A stretch of 64,000 bases of DNA from Microbacteriaceae bacterium PS02344. Lineage in GTDB: Bacteria > Actinomycetota > Actinomycetes > Actinomycetales > Microbacteriaceae. Position numbers and translations under genes: made by a program. Positions 58,300 through 64,000 of this stretch are shown piece by piece. The stretch lies in contig JASCNZ010000010.1 in NCBI GenBank assembly GCA_029959905.1, positions 1 through 64,000 on the forward strand, given 5' to 3'. How positions within the stretch are numbered: the stretch's first letter is position 1; the number at the start of each line of letters is the position of its first letter. The notes under the pieces are model-generated. The model saw only the letters and a list, made by a program, of their open reading frames with translations, was not told where the DNA came from and searched no databases.

Positions 58300-59742
58300 A
58301 TGTCAGATTCCCCCCGCACCGGCGAGCCCGAGCGCCGGCACCGCCTCCTGATCGTCACTCCGGACACCCTGGGGCGGAAGATGGGCGGCCCCGCCATCCG
58401 CGCCTGGGAGATTGCCCGGCGTTTGAGCGCGAGCGCCGAGGTTCGTCTCGTGTCCATCAAGGACGCCGCACTACGACATGACGACTTTCGCGTATTCACC
58501 GCCGACGCCGACGAGCTCCGGGGCCATGTGGCGTGGAGCGACGTCATCATCGCTCAGGGCGAGGTGTTCTCGTTGCACCCCTGGCTCGTCGAGTCCGACG
58601 CCGTCATCGTCGTCGACGCGTACGATCCCCTGCACCTGGAGGTTCTGGAGTCCGGTAAGGACGACGGAGAAGAGGCGAGGCGATTCCTCGTCGACTACTG
58701 CGTCGAGATGCTGAGTACTCAACTCCGACGTGCCGACTACGTCATCTGCGCATCCGAGAAGCAACGCGACTTCTGGCTCGGCCATCTCGGTGCACTCGGC
58801 CGGCTCTCTCCCGAGAACTACGATCGCGACCACAGCCTGCGCGCCTTGATCGACGTCGTCCCCTTCGGCGTACCCGACGAGGATCCTGTGCAGACCCGCC
58901 GAGGCATCCGCGGTGAGGTCGACGGGATAGACGACGAAGATCGGGTGATCATCTGGGGCGGCGGTGTCTACAACTGGTTCGACCCGCTCACATTGATACA
59001 CGCGGTCGAACTGCTCTCCCGGCGCCAGCCGCGGGTGAAGCTCTACTTCTTGGGCATGAAGTACCCGAACCCCGACGTGCACGCATCCCGCATGGCCGCC
59101 GATGCCCTCCGCCTCGCCGAGGACACGGGGATGCTCGGTTCACACGTCTTCTTCAACATGGACTGGGTCGACTACGACGACCGCGTCAATTACCTTCTCG
59201 ACGCCGACCTGGGCGTGAGTACGCATTCCCTGCATATCGAGACCGCATTCAGCTTCCGCACCCGGATGCTCGACTACCTCTGGGCCGGTCTGCCGCTGGT
59301 CGCGACGGACGGAGACGGCTTCGCGGCATTGATCCGCGACAACGGTCTCGGACGCGTCGTGCCCCCTGGCGATGTCGAAGCGCTCGCGGACGCTCTGGAG
59401 GCGCTTCTCTTCCATCAGGATGCGGAGGCGATCCGCGAACGTGTGCGCGCGTACGCCCGTGAGCTCACGTGGGACCACGCGCTCATGCCGCTCGTCGAGT
59501 TCCTGAAGGATCCCCGGCACGCAGCCGATCACCAGTGGTTGCGATACGAGTCGCCGGATGCCCATCGACTGCGCCACATCGAGTCTCTCGAGGCGACGAT
59601 CCTGGAGTCGAACGCGTCGCTCGGCGAAGCGCGCGAGGATGCGGACCGTGTGCGCCGGGAACTCGCCCGCGTTCTCGACAGCACCTCGTGGCGCGCCTCT
59701 GCGCCTTTACGGGCCGTCGGTCGGCTCATCCGTCGCAGATGA
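58300..59742 (+). CDS. GT4-family glycosyltransferase
   Basis: A 480-residue GT-B enzyme. The N-terminal domain opens with HRLLIVTPDTLGRKMGGPA; the C-terminal domain has WGGGVYNWFDPLTLI and VVPPGDVEALADALEALL, the family's nucleotide-sugar region. A helical tail follows (about 420-480). The ATG at 58300 is a conservative start; an in-frame TTG at 58225 inside the 8-bp repeats is an alternative, since neither has a good ribosome site. The acceptor sugar is unknown. Confidence 0.85.
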   Translation: MSDSPRTGEPERRHRLLIVTPDTLGRKMGGPAIRAWEIARRLSASAEVRLVSIKDAALRHDDFRVFTADADELRGHVAWSDVIIAQGEVFSLHPWLVESDAVIVVDAYDPLHLEVLESGKDDGEEARRFLVDYCVEMLSTQLRRADYVICASEKQRDFWLGHLGALGRLSPENYDRDHSLRALIDVVPFGVPDEDPVQTRRGIRGEVDGIDDEDRVIIWGGGVYNWFDPLTLIHAVELLSRRQPRVKLYFLGMKYPNPDVHASRMAADALRLAEDTGMLGSHVFFNMDWVDYDDRVNYLLDADLGVSTHSLHIETAFSFRTRMLDYLWAGLPLVATDGDGFAALIRDNGLGRVVPPGDVEALADALEALLFHQDAEAIRERVRAYARELTWDHALMPLVEFLKDPRHAADHQWLRYESPDAHRLRHIESLEATILESNASLGEAREDADRVRRELARVLDSTSWRASAPLRAVGRLIRRR

Positions 59743-59745
59743 CCC

Positions 59746-60942
59746 TCACGCCGCCGCAGTGATCCTCGCTGCGACGGAACCTAGCGTGCTCGTTGCATCG
59801 TGGACCGTGAACATACGTCCCTGCATGAGAACGTGCGAGTTGATGTCTATCACCTCGGACGCGTTCGCGTTGATGTAGTACTGGCCGGCCCCCAGGTAGA
59901 CCTGCTCGATCCGGAAGTCGACGTGACCGTCCCCGGCGGGCAGAGGCGGGAGCGTCATGCCGAGTCGCTCGGTGTTGGACGCGATCGTCATCTGACCCAG
60001 GGTGGTGTCGATGCTGAACCCCGCCGCCCAGCGCGGCATCGGCTGTGATGCGCGCACGTGGATCCGAAGCGTGAGCGGGTCTCCAACGCGCACGTCTTCC
60101 ACCTCGACCCCGGCGTCGTCCAACAGAGTGATTGCGGTCACCTCGATCGGCAGCCCGGCGTCCTCCTCCGGCCGCTCGTCGTGACGCCGGCCGTCGAGGA
60201 CCTTGCGCAGCACGGCGACGCCCTCGTTCACATCACCGTCGAAGACGACCTTGCCCGACTCGAGCACCACGGCGCGGTCGCAGAGCTCCTGCACCTGCGA
60301 TGCGGAATGCGAGACGAGAACGATGGTGCGCCCCTCCGCCCGGAACTGGGCGATGCGCTCCATGCACTTGCGCTGGAACGCCTCGTCGCCGACGGCCAGG
60401 ACCTCGTCCACGAGCAGGACGTCGGGATCGGTGTGCACGGCGACCGCGAACGCGAGCCGCACGAACATCCCCGACGAGTAGAACTTGACCTGGGTGTCGA
60501 TGAACTCGCCGATGCCGCTGAAGTCGTGGATCGCGTCGAACTGTCGGTCGACCTCCTCCCGACTCAGGCCGAGAATCGCTGCGTTGAGATACACGTTCTC
60601 GCGACCGCTCAGGTCGGGGTGGAAGCCAGCGCCCAGCTCCAGCAGTGCTGCCATACGTCCGCGTGAGAGGATCGCGCCGCTCGTGGGAGCGACGATGCCG
60701 CCGATCAGCTTGAGCAGGGTGCTCTTGCCCGATCCGTTGGCGCCGAGGAGCCCGACCGTCGTGCCCGCCTCGATGTCGAGCGTCACGTCGTCGACCGCCG
60801 TGAAGCGCTCACGGTGCTCCCGGCCGAGCTTGCCTAGATGGAAGACTCGATCCTTCAGCGTGTTGTCCTTCCTCACCTGGAAGGACTTGGATACTCCTTC
60901 GACGCGAACGACGACGGGACCGGGTTCAACGGAGACGACCAT
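59746..60942 (-). CDS. wzt: Polysaccharide ABC transporter ATP-binding protein (Wzt, with C-terminal domain)
   Basis: A 398-residue ABC ATPase: Walker A GANGSGKS at 67-74, signature YSSGMFVRLAF, Walker B VLLVDEVLAVGDE. From about 255 it carries a beta-sandwich Wzt_C domain that, in O-antigen exporters, recognises the finished chain's terminal modification. This suggests a chain-length-dependent export of a capped glycan. It overlaps the permease by TGATG. Confidence 0.92.
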   Translation of the reverse strand: MVVSVEPGPVVVRVEGVSKSFQVRKDNTLKDRVFHLGKLGREHRERFTAVDDVTLDIEAGTTVGLLGANGSGKSTLLKLIGGIVAPTSGAILSRGRMAALLELGAGFHPDLSGRENVYLNAAILGLSREEVDRQFDAIHDFSGIGEFIDTQVKFYSSGMFVRLAFAVAVHTDPDVLLVDEVLAVGDEAFQRKCMERIAQFRAEGRTIVLVSHSASQVQELCDRAVVLESGKVVFDGDVNEGVAVLRKVLDGRRHDERPEEDAGLPIEVTAITLLDDAGVEVEDVRVGDPLTLRIHVRASQPMPRWAAGFSIDTTLGQMTIASNTERLGMTLPPLPAGDGHVDFRIEQVYLGAGQYYINANASEVIDINSHVLMQGRMFTVHDATSTLGSVAARITAAA

Positions 60943-61856
60943 CACAGCTCCTGTGCGAAGTTGCCCTGCAGGCGCTTGAACACGCGGTGGGCGAAGAACA
61001 GCAGAACGAGACCGACCACGAAGGCGATCAGGATGCGCAGGCCGAGCTGCGAAGGGTAGTCGGCAGGAGTGCCGCTGCCCCAGAAGGCCCGGTGGAAGCC
61101 GAGGACGCCCAGCGTGATGGGGCTGTTCAGGTACACCTCGAACAGCCATGCCGGCAGATTGAAGCTCGCGAACGCATCCGCGGCCATTCGCCACGAGTAG
61201 ACGATCGGGGAAGCCCACATCGCGAGCATCACGAGCAGCTCGAGCAGGTACTGCACGTCGCGCAGATACACGTTCACCGCGGCCAGGAAGATTCCCAGGG
61301 CGAGGCCGTAGACCAGGATCAGCGCGACCGATGGGAAGAACCAGAGCATCTGCGTCAGATCCTCGGGCAGCGCGCCGAAGACGATCGCCGCGCCGAGCAG
61401 GACGGTGCACTGGATGAGAAACATCACGCCTGCGCCACCGACGCTCGCCAGCGGGAAGATCTCGCGCGGGAGATAGATCTTCTTCACGAGTCCCGAGTTG
61501 GCGATGATCGAACTCGCCGAGCCCACGACCATTTCGCTGAAGAAGCTGTAGAGAGTCAGGCCGGAGAACAGGTAGACGGCGAAGTCCGGAACCCCCTCGG
61601 CCGCGCGCAGGAACTTCCCCAGCACGATGAAGTACATGAGGAAAACGATGATCGGGCGGATCACCGTCCACAGGAAGCCCAGCACACTGTCTCGGTAGCG
61701 CGCCTGCAGGTCTCGTCGCACGAGGAGGCCGAGGAGTTCACGACGTTGGAACAACTCCCGGAGCTTGCCGCCGCGAGCGACGGTGACGAGACCGGACGGG
61801 TCCGTCCGGGAGAACGGGGTGGCAGCGAGCAGCCTGTATCGAGCGTCCGTGTCCAC
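60942..61856 (-). CDS. wzm: Polysaccharide ABC transporter permease (Wzm)
   Basis: A 304-residue ABC-2 permease with six membrane helices and the usual RRDLQARYRDSVLGFLWTVIRP opening. It partners the Wzt behind it. The GTG at 61856 is chosen because GGAG stands before it; TAGAGT near 61893-61888 on the minus strand is a candidate -10 giving about 30 nt of leader. This is the second exporter in the window. Confidence 0.9.
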   Translation of the reverse strand: MDTDARYRLLAATPFSRTDPSGLVTVARGGKLRELFQRRELLGLLVRRDLQARYRDSVLGFLWTVIRPIIVFLMYFIVLGKFLRAAEGVPDFAVYLFSGLTLYSFFSEMVVGSASSIIANSGLVKKIYLPREIFPLASVGGAGVMFLIQCTVLLGAAIVFGALPEDLTQMLWFFPSVALILVYGLALGIFLAAVNVYLRDVQYLLELLVMLAMWASPIVYSWRMAADAFASFNLPAWLFEVYLNSPITLGVLGFHRAFWGSGTPADYPSQLGLRILIAFVVGLVLLFFAHRVFKRLQGNFAQEL

Positions 61857-61994
61857 CTTGCTCCGTATTCGTCGAACCAACCCTCCCACTCTATCCCAGC
61901 ACCCCGACCCTCCCCTGAGCGGTCGCCGCGTAACGATCCGATAGCCTCGACGGGACGTCCGCTTCCGGCGGACAGGATAGGAACCGGTGAGAAC

Positions 61995-62840
61995 ATGACG
62001 GAATCCCCCTCGCGCGTCGTCGTCACGGGCGCAGGAGGCTACCTCGGTCCGCACGTGGTCGCCGCTCTCGCAGACCGGGGACACGAAGTCGTCGCCGCCG
62101 TGCGCCCCGGCTCCTCCGCGGCCATCGATCCGCGCGCTGTCCGCCTCGAGGCCGACATCCTGGCCGATGATTTCGATGTGTCCGCGTGGGGCGACGCATC
62201 CGCCGTCATCCACCTCGCGTGGAAGGACGGCTTCGTGCATAACTCCCCGGCGCACATGGAGCAGCTCTCAGCGCACTACCGCCTCCTGCGCGCCGCCGCC
62301 TCGGCGGGCACCCGGAGGATCGTCGCCCTCGGAACTATGCACGAGGTCGGCTATTGGGAAGGCGCAATCGACGCCGACACCCCCACGGCTCCGTTGTCGC
62401 AGTACGGCATCGCCAAGGAGGCGCTGCGACGGGCCCTCCCGCTCGCGCTTCCCGAGGAAGTGTCCTTCGCGTGGGCCCGTGCCTACTACATCTACGGAGA
62501 CGACCGGCGGAGCAACTCCATCTTCCGCAAGCTCCTCGAAGCGGTCGATGCCGGGAAGACGACATTCCCCTTCACCAGCGGCAAGAACCGCTACGACTTC
62601 ATTCGCGTGGAGGAACTCGGACGCCAGCTGGCTGCCCTCGTCGACGCCACCGATGTGACGGGCACTCTGAACTGCTCCACAGGTGAGCCCGTGTCGCTCG
62701 CCGCGCAGGTGGAGAGCTTCATCTCGGAGAACCATCTCCCGATCTCACTCGAATACGGCGCGTTCCCCGACCGTCCGTACGACTCCCCCGGCGTCTGGGG
62801 CGACGCGGCGGTGATCCGAGAGGTCATGGCACGAGGATGA
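61995..62840 (+). CDS. NAD(P)-dependent SDR sugar-nucleotide enzyme
   Basis: A 281-residue extended SDR: TGAGGYLG at 11-18, Y137 and K141 (YGIAK) and the motif NSIFRKLLEAV for substrate binding. It is shorter than most epimerases and resembles dTDP-6-deoxy-L-talose 4-dehydrogenase or rhamnose-pathway reductases, but the reaction cannot be fixed. It may compete for or modify dTDP-6-deoxysugars made by RmlA/RmlB. A strong hairpin follows. Confidence 0.82.
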   Translation: MTESPSRVVVTGAGGYLGPHVVAALADRGHEVVAAVRPGSSAAIDPRAVRLEADILADDFDVSAWGDASAVIHLAWKDGFVHNSPAHMEQLSAHYRLLRAAASAGTRRIVALGTMHEVGYWEGAIDADTPTAPLSQYGIAKEALRRALPLALPEEVSFAWARAYYIYGDDRRSNSIFRKLLEAVDAGKTTFPFTSGKNRYDFIRVEELGRQLAALVDATDVTGTLNCSTGEPVSLAAQVESFISENHLPISLEYGAFPDRPYDSPGVWGDAAVIREVMARG

Positions 62841-62843
62841 TGA

Positions 62844-62880
62844 CGAAGAGAAGGGGACCCAGCGGGTCCCCTTCTCTTCG
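62844..62880. terminator. Bidirectional terminator hairpin
   Basis: A perfect 17-bp stem with a 3-nt loop between the SDR gene and convergent rmlA. It is the strongest hairpin in the window. Confidence 0.88.
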
Positions 62881-62895
62881 CGGCGAGCGTCGGCC

Positions 62896-63768
62896 TCAGC
62901 GGCGACCGTGCGCGAGAACCTCGAGCAGGTACTTCCCGTAGCCACTCTTGACCAGGGGCTCTGCACGCTCGCGAAGCTCGTCGTCGCTCAGGAACCCCAT
63001 GCGCCATGCGACCTCCTCCGGGCAACCGATCGAGAGGCCCTGGCGCTTCTGCACCGTGCGGATGAACTCCGTGGCCTCGCTGAGGGAATCGAAGGTGCCG
63101 GTGTCGAGCCATGCGGTGCCGCGCGGCAGGATCTGCACTTTCAGGTCGCCGCGGTCCAGGTAGACGCGATTCAGGTCGGTGATCTCCAGCTCGCCGCGGG
63201 CGGACGGCTTGAGATCCTTCGCGATCTCGACGACGTCATTGTCGTAGAAGTAGAGTCCCGGAATGGCATAGTTGCTCTTCGGTACCGCCGGCTTCTCCTC
63301 GATCGAGAGAGCGCGGCCGCGCTCGTCGAACTCCACGACGCCGTATGCCGTGGGGTCGGCCACCCAGTAGCCGAACACCGCAGCGCCGGACAGGTCGGTG
63401 TACTCCCGCAGGTGGGAACCCATTCCCTGGCCGTAGAAGATGTTGTCGCCCAGCACGAGCGCCGCGGTGTCGTTGCCGATGTGGTCGGCACCGAGCGTGA
63501 ACGCCTGCGCGAGTCCATCGGGCGAATGCTGCTGCACGTAGGTCAGCGAAACTCCGAAGCGGGATCCGTCGCCCAGTAGACGCTGGAACTGGTCGGCGTC
63601 GTGCGGCGTGGTGATGATCAGGATGTCGCGGATGCCGGCGAGCATCAATGTCGTCAGCGGGTAGTAGATCATCGGCTTGTCGTATACCGGGACCAGCTGC
63701 TTGGAGACACCCATCGTGATGGGATGGAGCCGTGAACCGGTGCCACCGGCGAGAATAATGCCACGCAT
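62896..63768 (-). CDS. rmlA: Glucose-1-phosphate thymidylyltransferase
   Basis: A 290-residue nucleotidyltransferase that makes dTDP-glucose from glucose-1-phosphate and dTTP, the first step of dTDP-L-rhamnose synthesis. Seen: [11 protein letters not shown] (6-16), [23 protein letters not shown] with the catalytic aspartate, and EEKP. The ATG at 63768 fits the family start; upstream residues belong to the intergenic region. It is divergent from rmlB, 70 bp apart, so the two are controlled from one short region. Confidence 0.94.
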   Translation of the reverse strand: MRGIILAGGTGSRLHPITMGVSKQLVPVYDKPMIYYPLTTLMLAGIRDILIITTPHDADQFQRLLGDGSRFGVSLTYVQQHSPDGLAQAFTLGADHIGNDTAALVLGDNIFYGQGMGSHLREYTDLSGAAVFGYWVADPTAYGVVEFDERGRALSIEEKPAVPKSNYAIPGLYFYDNDVVEIAKDLKPSARGELEITDLNRVYLDRGDLKVQILPRGTAWLDTGTFDSLSEATEFIRTVQKRQGLSIGCPEEVAWRMGFLSDDELRERAEPLVKSGYGKYLLEVLAHGRR

Positions 63769-63826
63769 GGTGTCCAGTGTCGTCCATACGGCGCTCACGC
63801 GCCAAATTCGTTGGAGCGGTGCCCAG

Positions 63827-63832
63827 TAGTAT
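63827..63832 (+). promoter_or_regulatory. -10 element of rmlB (leaderless)
   Basis: TAGTAT, 6 nt before the ATG at 63839. Confidence 0.5.
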
Positions 63833-63835
63833 TGA

Positions 63836-64000
<165 letters not shown>

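Overview
The window is high-GC actinobacterial DNA, most likely from a Microbacteriaceae member such as Microbacterium. The evidence is the very GC-rich codon use, GTG starts, two WhiB proteins, an MtrA-MtrB-LpqB operon, a thiol-stress SigH/RsrA pair, and a gene order that follows the Mycobacterium tuberculosis Rv3219-Rv3260c block (whiB1, pdtaS, sigH, aroA, rsgA, Rv3235-like, secA, hpf, comF, lpqB, mtrB, mtrA, manA, DUF3499, zincin-like, whiB2). The genus is inferred. No rRNA, tRNA, CRISPR array, insertion sequence or prophage was found. Every stretch longer than about 250 bases carries a gene.

Layout. 1-72: GC homopolymer at the window edge. 0.1-5.3 kb: Eis-like acetyltransferase, sigH-rsrA, aroA-rsgA, bcp. 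5.3-8.2 kb: small membrane protein, whiB1, pdtaS, Rv3235-like gene. 8.3-11.1 kb: accessory block with an unknown protein, a DNA-binding HTH protein, and a SAF-domain/MinD-like pair resembling CpaB/CpaE. 11.0-18.8 kb: alaA-like aminotransferase, secA, PadR regulator, coiled-coil protein, hpf, comF. 18.9-22.9 kb: mtrA-mtrB-lpqB. 23.0-30.5 kb: an envelope module of uncharacterised function (GDPD-like membrane protein, DUF4129, DUF4350, MoxR, DUF58, SpoIIM-like, RDD). 30.5-37.4 kb: DUF3499, degenerate zincin, DUF5719, a giant membrane glycosyltransferase, whiB2, manA. 37.5-64 kb: a surface-polysaccharide locus.

The polysaccharide locus contains two O-antigen ligase/polymerase-like proteins, galE, glf and a galactofuranosyltransferase-like enzyme, two separate Wzm/Wzt ABC exporters (one Wzt with and one without a C-terminal glycan-binding domain), a flippase-like protein, five further glycosyltransferases, an RgpF-like rhamnan protein, acyltransferases (one intact, one decayed), an AlgX-like acetyltransferase, sugar-nucleotide SDR enzymes, rmlA and the start of rmlB. 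It points to an export-assembled glycan with rhamnose or another 6-deoxyhexose, galactofuranose and O-acyl groups.

The strongest new signal is regulatory. Eighteen start codons lie exactly 6 or 7 nt downstream of a TANNNT hexamer, the arrangement expected of leaderless mRNAs. Genes without it mostly have a Shine-Dalgarno site or are coupled by ATGA/GTGA overlaps. Other notable items are a perfect sigma-R promoter for sigH inside the 5' end of aroA, a bidirectional promoter with overlapping -10 elements between spoIIM-like and RDD genes, and an 8-bp triplet repeat over the start region of a glycosyltransferase.
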